From Planctomycetota bacterium (GTDB lineage Bacteria; Planctomycetota; GCA-2746535), in assembly GCA_002746535.1 (NCBI GenBank), contig NVWA01000003.1, positions 1-64,000 of the forward strand: a stretch of DNA of 64,000 bases, written 5' to 3'. A model generated the notes under the pieces. The model had not been told where the DNA came from, ran no database searches, and saw nothing but the letters and a program-made list of their open reading frames with translations. Shown in pieces: positions 26,540 to 35,699 of this stretch. A program made the position numbers and the translations under genes. Position 1 is the first letter of the stretch. Each line of letters begins with the position of its first letter.

Positions 26540-26588
26540 ATTGCATTTTATTTATTAATAATTACATATTATTGCATAATAATTGCAT
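26540..26588. promoter_or_regulatory. helically phased ATTRCAT array, candidate upstream activating sequence
   Basis: ATTGCAT at 26540, ATTACAT at 26561, ATTGCAT at 26571 and ATTGCAT at 26582: spacings of 21, 10 and 11 bp put all copies on one helix face. The array lies about 80-125 bp upstream of the sigma-54 promoter, the normal distance for an activator, and touches the activator's own start codon. Confidence 0.6.
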
Positions 26589-26665
26589 TTAAATAGATAA
26601 TATGAAAATATGGGCTGATATTGTTAGATTATCTTTCACAATGAAAATAGTAATCGAATTTTAAA

Positions 26666-26680
26666 TGGCAAGGCAATTGC
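26666..26680 (+). promoter_or_regulatory. sigma-54 (-24/-12) promoter of dgcNA
   Basis: TGGCAAGGCAATTGC: TGGCA at -24 and TTGC at -12, with exactly ten bases between the GG (26667-26668) and GC (26679-26680) pairs. It starts 67 bp before the dgcN start codon. Confidence 0.85.
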
Positions 26681-26732
26681 GGTAACAGTATTGGTAAAAT
26701 AGAAGCCTTAAATCGATATAAAAGGAAATGAA

Positions 26733-27809
26733 ATGGATCGAAAAATCATTGTTTTAACTGAAGGTAAATCAAATCCAAGGGACGCTAAAACAGGAACAAG
26801 TTTAATTAGATATCGCACTTCTGAGGTAATTGCCGTTCTAGATAAAAACTTAGTTGGCAAAACGTCTCAAGAAGTTTTTGATGTTGGGGGTAGTATTCCA
26901 TTTGTCGCGGAGGTAAGTAAATTAAATGGTGCCAATACTTTATTAATTGGTGTTGCTCCTGAAGGTGGAAGATTACCGGATTCATGGAGAAAGCATATTA
27001 AAGAGGCATTAGAGTTAGGAATGGAAATTGTTTCTGGTCTCCATGACTTTTTAAATGAAGATCCTGAATTTAAAGCCTTATCCGAAAAGTATCATGCTAG
27101 AATTTATGATGTTCGAAAAAATGATGAAAAAGATGTCGCTCATAGGGAAGGTATAAATGATACTTGTTTGCGAATACATACTGTTGGCCAAGATTGCAGT
27201 GTAGGGAAAATGGTTACTTCCATTGAAATAAATGATGGACTTGTTAAGAAGGAAATGGATTCAGTTTTTGTAGCTACAGGACAAACAGGAATCATGATTG
27301 CGGGGGATGGTTGCCCTATTGATTGTGTCGTTAGTGATTTTGTAAATGGTGCTGCTGAAAAACTAGTCTTGAAAAATCAAGATCATGATATTATAGTGGT
27401 AGAGGGCCAAGGCAGTTTAGGACATCCTTCTTATTCAGCTGTTACACTTGGATTATTGCATGGTATTAGCCCGCATGGAATGATATTGTGTTATGAAGCT
27501 AGAAGAGAAAATACAAAGCTATATTTTGATGTTCCTTTGCAACCATTGGAAAAAATAAAAGAAGCGGTGGAATTGCTAGGCAGCTTTATGAGCCCTTGTA
27601 AAGTAATCGGTTTTTCAGTGAACACACAATATTTAAACGAAGAAGATTCAAAAGAAGAAATTAGTAACATAGAAAAACAATTTGGTTTGCCTGCTTGTGA
27701 TGTCATAAGAAATGGGCCGACTAAATTGATAGAAGCCGTTTTGGATTTTCGAAATGAGTTACTCGAAAATGGAAAACTGAAATCCAAAAAATTAACTGAG
27801 GTTAATTAA
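26733..27809 (+). CDS. dgcN: DUF1611 family protein, probable D-glutamate N-acetyltransferase DgcN
   Basis: 358 residues, DUF1611. Features: a P-loop-like VGQDCSVGKMVTSIEI (about 151-166), ATGQTGIMIAGDGCPID, and VVEGQGSLGHPSYSAVTLGLLHG. The family was linked to D-glutamate catabolism in a marine Pseudoalteromonas, where DgcN acetylates D-Glu from acetyl-CoA and DgcA then epimerises N-acetyl-D-Glu. Gene order here (dgcN then dgcA, joined by TAATG) matches. Ribosome site AAAGGAAA. Driven by the sigma-54 promoter upstream. Confidence 0.8.
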   Translation: MDRKIIVLTEGKSNPRDAKTGTSLIRYRTSEVIAVLDKNLVGKTSQEVFDVGGSIPFVAEVSKLNGANTLLIGVAPEGGRLPDSWRKHIKEALELGMEIVSGLHDFLNEDPEFKALSEKYHARIYDVRKNDEKDVAHREGINDTCLRIHTVGQDCSVGKMVTSIEINDGLVKKEMDSVFVATGQTGIMIAGDGCPIDCVVSDFVNGAAEKLVLKNQDHDIIVVEGQGSLGHPSYSAVTLGLLHGISPHGMILCYEARRENTKLYFDVPLQPLEKIKEAVELLGSFMSPCKVIGFSVNTQYLNEEDSKEEISNIEKQFGLPACDVIRNGPTKLIEAVLDFRNELLENGKLKSKKLTEVN

Positions 27810-28822
27810 TGGAATTGAAAATTTATGATTTTGAATTGCCTTTGCGTCATACATTTCGTATTTCAAGAGGTTCTAGTGACACTCAAGATTCTATAATAGT
27901 TGAACTGACGGTAGATGGCATAAGTGGTTTTGGAGAAGCTACTACGAATTATTATTATGGAGTGACCAAAGATAGTCTGAGGGAATCTCTTCTGTCAGTA
28001 TCTGATTATGTAAAAGAACACACGTTTTCAGAGCCAACTAAATTATGGTCTGAATTAAAAAATAAATTTGATTTGGAACCATTTGCATTGTGTGCCATAG
28101 ATTTAGCCGCCTATGATTTATGGGGCAAAATAAATGATGTGCCGACCTATCAATTATTAGGGTTATCACTGGATACATGCCCGGATTCGGATTACACTAT
28201 TGGTATTGACACGATAGAGAAAATGGTAGAAAAGTTAAATGAATTTAGCGGCTGGAGTATTTACAAAATTAAGTTGGGTACAAAAGAAGATCTAGAAATC
28301 ATGAAAGAATTAAGAAGGCATACAGATGCCATCTTCAGAATTGATGCTAATTGTGGATGGACTGCTGAGGAAACAATAACCAATGCCGTCGTTCTTAAGG
28401 ATCTAGGTGCTGAATTTATTGAACAACCATTAAAAGCAGATGATTGGCATGGAATGAAAGCTGTCCATGAGCAATGTTGCTTACCTGTCATTGCGGATGA
28501 AAGTTGTGTGGTTGAATCTGATGTTGAAAAATGTGCCGGAATTTTTGATGGCGTTAATATAAAGCTAACAAAATGTGGCGGGATTACTCCTGCTTTGAGG
28601 ATGATTGAGAAAGCTCGTTCGTTAAATTTAAAAACGATGGTAGGTTGTATGGTCGAATCAACTGTTGGGATTTCTGGTATTGCTCAAATATTACCATTGC
28701 TTGATTATGTTGATATGGATGGTGCTGTCTTGATAAGCAAAGATATTGCTTCGGGTGTAAAAGTTATTAAAGGCAAAGTGGAATATTCATCAGAAAATGG
28801 AAGCGGTATTAAACTACTTTAA
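27809..28822 (+). CDS. dgcA: enolase-superfamily epimerase, probable N-acetyl-D-glutamate racemase DgcA
   Basis: 337 residues. Enolase-superfamily barrel of the dipeptide-epimerase (MLE) subgroup: catalytic K-x-K pair in IYKIKLGT, metal ligands in FRIDANCGW, FIEQPL and VIADES, and the second catalytic Lys in NIKLTKCGG. Annotation as Ala-Glu dipeptide epimerase would be possible by family, but linkage to dgcN favours racemising N-acetyl-D-glutamate. The product would be N-acetyl-L-glutamate, which enters normal Glu metabolism. The 3' end overlaps the convergent glycosyltransferase gene by 9 bp. Confidence 0.8.
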   Translation: MELKIYDFELPLRHTFRISRGSSDTQDSIIVELTVDGISGFGEATTNYYYGVTKDSLRESLLSVSDYVKEHTFSEPTKLWSELKNKFDLEPFALCAIDLAAYDLWGKINDVPTYQLLGLSLDTCPDSDYTIGIDTIEKMVEKLNEFSGWSIYKIKLGTKEDLEIMKELRRHTDAIFRIDANCGWTAEETITNAVVLKDLGAEFIEQPLKADDWHGMKAVHEQCCLPVIADESCVVESDVEKCAGIFDGVNIKLTKCGGITPALRMIEKARSLNLKTMVGCMVESTVGISGIAQILPLLDYVDMDGAVLISKDIASGVKVIKGKVEYSSENGSGIKLL

Positions 28823-29878
28823 AACTTCTTGGTAAAAATCAAATGTTTGTTTTGCTATCGTATCCCATTGATAATCGGAAGGTATAGACTCGAAATACTT
28901 CTTTGCTTTGGATAATTTTTCATTATCTAATGCCTCCATATATTGGTATAGGCCTTCTGTAATGGATGGCTCAGGATTAAAAAATAAACCGGCTTCACCC
29001 ATAACTTCTTCTGAATAAGGAGATCTTAAAGTTATTTGAGGGATCCCATGTGCTTGTGAAAGATGAGGACTACCAGATGTTAAACTTGATTCACCATAGG
29101 CAAAAATAAAAGCGTCTGATGCACGAGCATAAATTGCTAAATTTTCAGCATCCATAAAACCATCAAAGACACGGACATTGTTTAGTTTTGTCGCCAAATC
29201 AAAAGCTTTGCGCCTATAAGGATTAGAATCTTTATCTTTAATGCAAATAACTAAAAAATCTTGAGTTTTTTGTCTGTTTTCAAAGCACTCTAATAATTCT
29301 ATCGTATTTTTGTATTCTTTGACTCCGCCTAGTGTTAAGAAAATTCGTTTTTGAGGATCAAAATTTAATTCTAAACGGGCTTTATCTGTTGAATCAAAAT
29401 AAATTGCTTCATCAGCAAAGGCACCATGTCTAATTACGGCATCCAAAGCATTTGATTGATATGTTTCATGAAAATATTTTTTACCCCAATTAGAGTGGTG
29501 AATTAACCCATTGGCATATTGGCTATATAATTCATATAGTTGCTGAAAAAAAATATCTTCATGACGATCATGAGGAAGAATATTATGCTGAGTCCATATG
29601 ATTTTAATATTTGATTCTTTTAGTTTTTTAAATTGTTCTTCAAGATCGTCAATAAATTTGAATTTATCTTCATAGGATTCTAGTCCTCCAAGTGCAGATT
29701 CTGGCCATTGGATATGCAAAAGATCTGGTTTTCCTTTTATTATTTCTGGAATTGCTTGAATGTAATTAACCCCCCATTCACCACAGGTTGTGAGATTGAT
29801 ATCAGAGTACTTTTTAAATCTAGAAATAATGGCATCGATGTAGCGTTGATTTGAAGGTGTGATATTTACTGTAATCAT
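28814..29878 (-). CDS. GT4-type glycosyltransferase (paralogue 1 of 3)
   Basis: 354 residues, GT-B fold. Motifs: LHIQWPESALGG, IIWTQHNILPHDRHE (N-terminal domain), LIHHSNWGKKYFHETY, AVIRHGAFADE, LTLGGVKEYKNTIELLECF, and the C-terminal nucleotide-sugar region GSPHLSQAHGIPQITL...YSEEVMGEAGLFF containing the GT4 E-x7-E element. No membrane segment. Last of three tandem homologues; its start abuts the stop of paralogue 2. The donor and acceptor sugars are not predictable; a role in surface polysaccharide or lipid glycosylation is inferred. Confidence 0.82.
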   Translation of the reverse strand: MITVNITPSNQRYIDAIISRFKKYSDINLTTCGEWGVNYIQAIPEIIKGKPDLLHIQWPESALGGLESYEDKFKFIDDLEEQFKKLKESNIKIIWTQHNILPHDRHEDIFFQQLYELYSQYANGLIHHSNWGKKYFHETYQSNALDAVIRHGAFADEAIYFDSTDKARLELNFDPQKRIFLTLGGVKEYKNTIELLECFENRQKTQDFLVICIKDKDSNPYRRKAFDLATKLNNVRVFDGFMDAENLAIYARASDAFIFAYGESSLTSGSPHLSQAHGIPQITLRSPYSEEVMGEAGLFFNPEPSITEGLYQYMEALDNEKLSKAKKYFESIPSDYQWDTIAKQTFDFYQEVLK

Positions 29879-30940
29879 TTATTTGTTCAAAACTTCTTTA
29901 TATAAATTAACGGTTTGTTTTCCAATAGTAGCCCATTGATAGTCTTCAGGAATTGAATGAAAAAAGTTTTGATGGGTTTCTAGCTTTTGTTGATCTAATT
30001 CATCTAAAAACCGATTTAATCCATCCCCAATTGTTGGTGTTGGTTCAAAGAACAATCCCGATTCGCCCATTATTTCTTCTGAGTAGGGTGAAGACAATAC
30101 TATTTGGGGAATACCATGTGCTTGTGATAAATGTGGGCTTCCAGAGGTTAGGTTTTTATCGCCATATGCAAAAATAAAGGTGTCAGAAGCTCTAGCATTA
30201 ATGGCTAAATCTTCATTTGACATTAGACCCTCTATTAACCTAATGTTTTTTACTGGTTTGGCTAATTTCCTAATTAAGTTTATATAATCATCGTTTCCAA
30301 TATGGCTTAAGGAAAAAAGTAATAATTCATTTTTTTCTTCTCTCATACTAAAACAGCGAATTAGCTCTTCATAATTTTTATCTTTACGTACTCCACCTAG
30401 AGTTAAATAAATGCGCTTATCTTGAGGTATATCTAATTTGTCTCGAGCTTCTTCTTTTGTTCCATTATATTCTATTTCATCTACAAAAGCACCATGCCTG
30501 ATAACGGCATCTAGAGCATTTGATTTATATGTTTCATGAAAATATTTTTTCCCCCATTCTGAATGATGGATAAGTCCATCTGAATTTTCAGCAAATAATT
30601 CATAAATTGATTTAAAATAAGTGCTATCCCTATAATTATGGGGCATTATGTTATGTTGTGTCCAAATTATTTTAATGTTATTTTCTTTAATTTTTTTAAA
30701 AAATTCCTGATAGGTTGCAACAAGTATATCGCCATCATCTGATCGATTTACATGGCATTCAGGCCAGTGTAGATGAATAATATCAGGTTTCTGCTCTATT
30801 ATTTTTTGTGTTCCTGCTTTTGCATCTTTGTTGATATTAGCAAAAGGAACGATTTCTATTTCAGGCAAATCTTTAATAGAGTTTACAACAGCTTCAGGGT
30901 AACGTGAGATATCTATGGTGCATACTTTAATCTTTGACAT
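29879..30940 (-). CDS. GT4-type glycosyltransferase (paralogue 2 of 3)
   Basis: 353 residues, same architecture as its neighbours: IIHLHWPECHVN, IIWTQHNIMPHNYRD, LIHHSEWGKKYFHETYKSNALDAV, LTLGGVRKDKNYEELI, GSPHLSQAHGIPQIVL and YSEEIMGESGLFFEPTPTIGDGL. Closest by eye to paralogue 3 in the C-terminal domain (FFEPTPTIGDGLN shared) but to paralogue 1 in the middle (AVIRHGAF). The gene ends one base before paralogue 1 begins. Confidence 0.82.
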   Translation of the reverse strand: MSKIKVCTIDISRYPEAVVNSIKDLPEIEIVPFANINKDAKAGTQKIIEQKPDIIHLHWPECHVNRSDDGDILVATYQEFFKKIKENNIKIIWTQHNIMPHNYRDSTYFKSIYELFAENSDGLIHHSEWGKKYFHETYKSNALDAVIRHGAFVDEIEYNGTKEEARDKLDIPQDKRIYLTLGGVRKDKNYEELIRCFSMREEKNELLLFSLSHIGNDDYINLIRKLAKPVKNIRLIEGLMSNEDLAINARASDTFIFAYGDKNLTSGSPHLSQAHGIPQIVLSSPYSEEIMGESGLFFEPTPTIGDGLNRFLDELDQQKLETHQNFFHSIPEDYQWATIGKQTVNLYKEVLNK

Positions 30941-31049
30941 TTTTTATCCGTAAAATGATGTTTTGATTATAATTTTAAGAGTCCTATCTTATTAATCTAT
31001 TGAATAGAATTTGTAATTATTGTTTTAAATTTGAGAAAGCTTAGGCTTA

Positions 31050-32117
31050 TTAATTGTTGTTTAATATTTTATGGTAAAACGTTACGGTTTTTTTTGCTAT
31101 ATTTCCCCATTGATATTCTTCTGGAGTTTCTTGAAAAAACTTTTGATAAGCTTCTAATTTGTTTTGATCTAATTCCTCTAAAAATTGATTTAACCCATCT
31201 CCAATTGTTGGGGTTGGTTCAAAAAATAAACCTGATTTTCCCATTACTTCTTCTGAGTAGGGGGAAGGCAAACAAATTTGAGGAATCCCATGGGCCTGTG
31301 AAAGATGGGGGCTACCTGAGGTAAGATTTTTATCACCATAGGTAAAAACAAAAGTATCTGAAGCTTTTGCATTAATAGCTAATGCTTCAGAGGATAATTG
31401 ACCTTCTAGGATTCGAACGGTTTTCGCTTTTTGAGCTAAAGATCTTAATCTATTAATATCTTCAGGTAGGCCATTATTACTTAATGAAAAGATTAATAAT
31501 TCATTTTTATCACTACGTTGAAGAAAACAGTTTATCAGCTCATCTAAGTTTTTATCTGGTCTGATACTGCCAATAGTTAAAAATACACGTTTATCATTTG
31601 GAATATCTAGTTCTTTTCTCGCTTCTTCTTTGGTACCCTTGTAGGTTGCTTCATCAGTAAAAGCGCCATGCCTAATGATTGCATTTTTGGCATTGCTTGA
31701 ATATGTGTTATGAAAATATTTTTCACCCCAAGCAGAATGGTGGATCAATCCATCTGCATTATCGGCAAATAATTGATAAAGATTTTTATAGAAGTCATCA
31801 TCTCGTAGTCTATGCGGAAGTATGTTGTGTTGTGTCCAGATAATTTTTATGCCATTGGCTTTTATTGTTTTAAAAAACTCTTGGTACGCTGCAAAAAGTT
31901 CTGGGCCTTTGTGGAGGTGATGTGCAATTGCTTCAGGCCAGTGAACATGAAAGATAGCGGGTTTTTGATCTATAATACTTTGAGCACCTTCGGCAGTGTT
32001 ATTTCCCCATTTTTCTGTAGTAACAATATCTATTTCATCAGAATCTTTTAATGATTCAACGAGTGTTTCAGGATATCGTCCAAAATTTATTACCATGGAA
32101 ACTTTAATTTTGGTCAT
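31050..32117 (-). CDS. GT4-type glycosyltransferase (paralogue 3 of 3)
   Basis: 355 residues, first in transcription order of the three. Motifs: IFHVHWPEAIAHHLH, IIWTQHNILPHRLRD, LIHHSAWGEKYFHNTY, AIIRHGAFTDE, LTIGSIRPDKNLDELINCF, GSPHLSQAHGIPQICL, YSEEVMGKSGLFFEPTPTIGDGL. Separated from paralogue 2 by 109 nt, in which I find no clear terminator. The triplication has left whole-length genes without decay, so all three are probably used. Confidence 0.82.
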   Translation of the reverse strand: MTKIKVSMVINFGRYPETLVESLKDSDEIDIVTTEKWGNNTAEGAQSIIDQKPAIFHVHWPEAIAHHLHKGPELFAAYQEFFKTIKANGIKIIWTQHNILPHRLRDDDFYKNLYQLFADNADGLIHHSAWGEKYFHNTYSSNAKNAIIRHGAFTDEATYKGTKEEARKELDIPNDKRVFLTIGSIRPDKNLDELINCFLQRSDKNELLIFSLSNNGLPEDINRLRSLAQKAKTVRILEGQLSSEALAINAKASDTFVFTYGDKNLTSGSPHLSQAHGIPQICLPSPYSEEVMGKSGLFFEPTPTIGDGLNQFLEELDQNKLEAYQKFFQETPEEYQWGNIAKKTVTFYHKILNNN

Positions 32118-32236
32118 TGGAAATTCCCTAATAGTTTAAACGTTTTCAATTAAAAATTTTAGTAGAATCTTAGTGGTTGAAATATGATATTCTATTTTTT
32201 AGTTTATTTAGAAGTTGTTTTATTTTTGAGATAAAC

Positions 32237-33886
32237 TTAGAAATAACCAAGTCCAAATTTACTTGCAGACTTTGTATTTTGGCTTAATTTTTGATCAATA
32301 GAATAGGTGATCATGCCTAATAGATATGGTTGCCAATCCTTATTATGTTGGGCTTCATGCAACACCGCAATTAGTGTGTTTAGCTGAACTAGAGATAGAT
32401 CTTCATTCAGTAATGGTTTTGTGAACTTCTCAATAAAGGTTGCGTCTGCTAAGGATTCTTTTGTGGTTAAGTTTTTAATGGCATTTTTAGCTGTTGGTTC
32501 ATCTAAGCTTTCAAAAGAGTTGTTATAATCATCCCATGAGAATACCTTATCATCAGATTTGTTCTTATTCTCAATTCCTGGCTGGACCCATCTTGTTTGA
32601 TAAAAATAAAAGACTAGAAAAAAGAGAGCTTTCATTTGGTGGGTACCTTTTAGATGAGAAGTTTCTCTGATACTATTACATAGCCTAAAACCTTCACTAG
32701 CGCTATTCCACATACCACCATTATTTAACCAAAGTCTTGAAAATCGTTTGGCAGATATTTGAGATAGGTCATTTAACACAGTTGTAAACGCTTGACCTTT
32801 TTCAAGATAATGCAAAAAGTCCTTAAAAATGGTTCCTAGATTATTTTGAAATAGAATTTTTTCGATCTCAGTGGTATTTGATTCTGAGGATTCTGTAAAA
32901 ATGGTTTCCATTATTTTAGAGTCATTTTCGTCTAGCCATTTAATGGCATCTTTTGTTTCCAGATTTGGTTGAGTCCTACTTTTTCCTAATACCCATGCTG
33001 CTTGGGCTAGCAGAGCTCGATCCAATTGATGATCTTTAATTATTTTTGATTGTTGAATAATAGCAGAAATGCACGTTAAAACTTCGCGGTGATTTGCATA
33101 ATGAGTTTGGGTTGCCAATGCTAAAAGTGTTGTTTGCAGTTCTTCTGAAAAACCTGATTCGGCGTATATACTTAGAAGAATTCTTTCTATTCCCATAGAA
33201 GAAGATTCTTCTGAATAACGAATTAAATTTTTGTTATTAGTAGCCGCATTAAGTGTGTGTTCCGGCAAGGGTGTTACTTCCATTCTATCACCGGTAGTTC
33301 CTGAGGCTGCTTTGATCCCGTGAATTAAAATGGAAGCTTTTTCTTTTGCTGGATAGTGGGTTGATAATTCATAGGCATTAATGATCGCTTGAGTTTCGTA
33401 GATGGATTGTTCTGTCTGATGATTTCTTTGACTGTGTAGGTAGGCTTGTTGTAGGGCCGTGATGACAATTTTTTCGGCTGGAACATCTGCGCTTACCAGT
33501 TGGTTGATTGCTTTGGATTGTAGGTAAATATCACCTGACCGCATACTTTCTCTTAGGTGAGTTAATAACGTCTCGATATCTTTATTTGATTCTGATGTAT
33601 TGACATATATATCTTCATTCTCAACTTTACACGGGTAAATTTTTAGATCATCACAAGCTCCACGGTAACAACCACCGTGTTTAAGATCAAAATCCCAATA
33701 ATGCCAAGCGCATGTTATGACTCCATCGCGAATAGTACCTTTATTCATAGGGTATCCCATATGCGGGCATCTATTTTCGCAGGCAAAAAAATCACCGTCT
33801 TGATAGAAGACCGTAAATTGTTTAAAGGTTTTTCGATCAGTATCTTCGAAAGCTGAAACGTTTGTAATTTTCGTCCAAGATGTCAT
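32237..33886 (-). CDS. Rieske [2Fe-2S] protein with large uncharacterised helical C-terminal domain
   Basis: 549 residues. Residues about 1-98 form a Rieske domain with both ligand pairs: C40-P-H42 and C59-A-W-H62. Residues about 100-549 are predominantly helical, repeat-like (AVSADVPAEKIVITALQQAYLHSQ-type segments, LLALATQTHYANHREVL, AQAAWVLGKSR) and match no family that I recognise. The protein lacks the mononuclear-iron domain of Rieske oxygenases and has no membrane segment or signal. Histidines are spread through the domain, so a second cofactor is conceivable. Good ribosome site GGAAA. Function unknown. Confidence 0.7.
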   Translation of the reverse strand: MTSWTKITNVSAFEDTDRKTFKQFTVFYQDGDFFACENRCPHMGYPMNKGTIRDGVITCAWHYWDFDLKHGGCYRGACDDLKIYPCKVENEDIYVNTSESNKDIETLLTHLRESMRSGDIYLQSKAINQLVSADVPAEKIVITALQQAYLHSQRNHQTEQSIYETQAIINAYELSTHYPAKEKASILIHGIKAASGTTGDRMEVTPLPEHTLNAATNNKNLIRYSEESSSMGIERILLSIYAESGFSEELQTTLLALATQTHYANHREVLTCISAIIQQSKIIKDHQLDRALLAQAAWVLGKSRTQPNLETKDAIKWLDENDSKIMETIFTESSESNTTEIEKILFQNNLGTIFKDFLHYLEKGQAFTTVLNDLSQISAKRFSRLWLNNGGMWNSASEGFRLCNSIRETSHLKGTHQMKALFFLVFYFYQTRWVQPGIENKNKSDDKVFSWDDYNNSFESLDEPTAKNAIKNLTTKESLADATFIEKFTKPLLNEDLSLVQLNTLIAVLHEAQHNKDWQPYLLGMITYSIDQKLSQNTKSASKFGLGYF

Positions 33887-34004
33887 TTGATTTCCTTTAG
33901 ATATTGAAAGTTACTATTTTGATTCAAGGGAACCCCGTAATTATTAGTAAACGAATGAATTGAATGTAAATAAGTATATCGCTAGGAATTATTTAATAAA
34001 TAAA

Positions 34005-34973
34005 TTATTGTGGCTTTTCTTCTTTATCTAGTTCTGGAAGTGGTTCGTTTAACTGTTTCAGTAAACTATTCGCCATATCATGATTAGGTTCGATGATTAT
34101 AATTTTTTGTAATTTTTCTTTTGCTAGCGTTAGATTAGCTTTGCTTATTGCTTTTTGATATTCTGACCATATTTTTTTTATAAGTTTCTTTTTTGCCTTC
34201 TTTTCTTTTTTTACAATTTTTGTTTTTTCTTTCTCCTCTTTTTCTAAAGCTTTTTTATCTGATTGCTCTTCTGCAAGTTTAGATTTATTCTCATCAGGCT
34301 CTATGATTTTCTTTTCTATTATTTCAACATTGAATAGCTGAGTTGTATTTGAAATCGAGTCACTTATTTCTTTTGGTATCGTTTTAGTAGGTGATTCAGT
34401 ATCCTTGATTTTTACAGGTGGAGTAGTTTTGTTTGTTGCGCCATCATTGTGATTTTTAGCAGTAGGTTTCTTTTCCAGATTTATGTCGTTTTTATTATTG
34501 CTAGCATTGTTTTCAGTATGAGGCTTGTCTTGATTTGTATTCAGGTTTGGAAATGTATTATTTTCTAAGCCTTTGGCGTAAAAAACTAAACCGACGACGA
34601 CAACAATTAATAAAAAGCACAAAGTTAGGATAGCATTAAACTTGTGTTTATAAGCAGCTAGTTCTGTTTCAGCTGTAGTTGTTTTGTTTTTTAATTGTTG
34701 AATTTGAACGGAAGTTGTTTTATGTTGTTGATATATTTTCTTGTGAGCAGATTCCATTCTCCTCAAGCTATCACCTAACGACTGATAAAATAGCCCGGCT
34801 TCTTTTATATGTTGATTTAATTCAGTTTCAATGACATGAAAGTCATTTTGGACTTCCCCTCCGGCCGAAGGCTCTTTTAGGGTGTTTTCGCCCTTTTGAA
34901 CCGAGACTTCATCGGAATTATCGGTTATTTCTTTAATTTCTTTTAAGTTTTCTGAATTAGGATCGGAAGACAT
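34005..34973 (-). CDS. single-pass membrane protein with coiled coil and Lys/Glu-rich C terminus
   Basis: Positions here are counted from the ATG at 34973 (322 residues); a GTG at 35003 would add ten residues, and neither has a clear ribosome site. About 50-115 is helical coiled coil (RRMESAHKKIYQQHKT...LKNKTTTAETELAAYKH), followed by a membrane helix (about 120-140, LTLCFLLIVVVVGLVFYA), an Asn/Thr/Lys-rich low-complexity stretch, a K/E-rich charged helix and a short TPR-like end (AKEKLQKIIIIEPNHDMANSLLKQL). I do not recognise a family. It may be a scaffold or envelope protein; it lies upstream of the Rieske gene on the same strand. Confidence 0.6.
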   Translation of the reverse strand: MSSDPNSENLKEIKEITDNSDEVSVQKGENTLKEPSAGGEVQNDFHVIETELNQHIKEAGLFYQSLGDSLRRMESAHKKIYQQHKTTSVQIQQLKNKTTTAETELAAYKHKFNAILTLCFLLIVVVVGLVFYAKGLENNTFPNLNTNQDKPHTENNASNNKNDINLEKKPTAKNHNDGATNKTTPPVKIKDTESPTKTIPKEISDSISNTTQLFNVEIIEKKIIEPDENKSKLAEEQSDKKALEKEEKEKTKIVKKEKKAKKKLIKKIWSEYQKAISKANLTLAKEKLQKIIIIEPNHDMANSLLKQLNEPLPELDKEEKPQ

Positions 34974-35219
34974 AGCGATTATGCGTCTAAAATAGTGGTT
35001 CACGCATTATGTTCTATTGTTTTATATATGCAATCTCCTTTTTTACTAATTAACAAAATAGATAACAATCTGTTTAAATATAGTAGTTTGCATGATAAAT
35101 CTTTTGAATATTTTGGGAAAATAATCGATACTAAGTGTAGAGAAAATGTTATTATTTCTGCAAATTAAATTAACAATTATGGTGTTTAAAACTAACTTCA
35201 AGTTTGTGATGGTATTCTT

Positions 35220-35609
35220 ATGAAAGATAAATTTTTTAGTCCAAAAGAAGCTGAATTGATGTTGCCTCTAATCAGATCAATTGTGAGGGATATTTTAAAA
35301 ACAGGTCAAGATTTAAAAAATTTGAATGTTGATATTCAAAAGGAGTATGAAGAGATTCTTGAAAAAAGAGAATACTTAAAACATCTACTTGAAGAAATCG
35401 AAAGTCTTGGATGTATCTATAAAGATTGGAACTTTGAAGTAGGCCTGATTGATTTCCCAGCATTAATTGATGAAGATATTGTTTTATTGTGTTGGAGAAG
35501 TGATGAAGATCATGTCTTGCATTATCATAATCATGTCGAAGGTTTTGCTGGTAGAAAGCCAATACCTTCTAATTTATTAACGCATTTATCACCTTCTACG
35601 ATTTCATAA
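35220..35609 (+). CDS. DUF2203 family protein
   Basis: 129 residues. Helical N terminus starting FFSPKEAELMLPLIRSIVRDIL (DUF2203 signature), then LEEIESLGCIYKDWNFEVGLIDFPALID and LLCWRSDEDHVLHYHNHVEGFAGRKPIP. The family is small, cytosolic and uncharacterised. The W-x-x-x-E and H-x-H-x-H residues (HYHNH) could hold a metal, by inspection only. No ribosome site is evident, so it may be leaderless. Confidence 0.8.
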   Translation: MKDKFFSPKEAELMLPLIRSIVRDILKTGQDLKNLNVDIQKEYEEILEKREYLKHLLEEIESLGCIYKDWNFEVGLIDFPALIDEDIVLLCWRSDEDHVLHYHNHVEGFAGRKPIPSNLLTHLSPSTIS

Positions 35610-35624
35610 AAGAAGGTCCGTATA

Positions 35625-35645
35625 TGGCACTAAAGTTTAGTGCCA
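35625..35645. terminator. hairpin terminator after DUF2203 gene
   Basis: TGGCACTAAA-G-TTTAGTGCCA, a perfect 10-1-10 inverted repeat, followed by TTCTTT on the plus strand. It lies between convergent genes and may work in both directions. Confidence 0.7.
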
Positions 35646-35699
35646 TTCTTTAAAAGTCTTACCAAAATCAATTAATGAAAAAACAATAGGCAACCCTTT

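Noticed and set aside
31031..31324. Plus-strand open frames inside the glycosyltransferase genes
   Set aside because: They are antisense to conserved GT motifs, repeat at matching places in the paralogues, and have Leu/Phe-rich composition of shadow frames.
32237..33886. Annotation of the Rieske protein as an aromatic-ring dioxygenase subunit
   Set aside because: There is no mononuclear-iron 2-His-1-carboxylate domain pattern and the C-terminal sequence is unlike that family.
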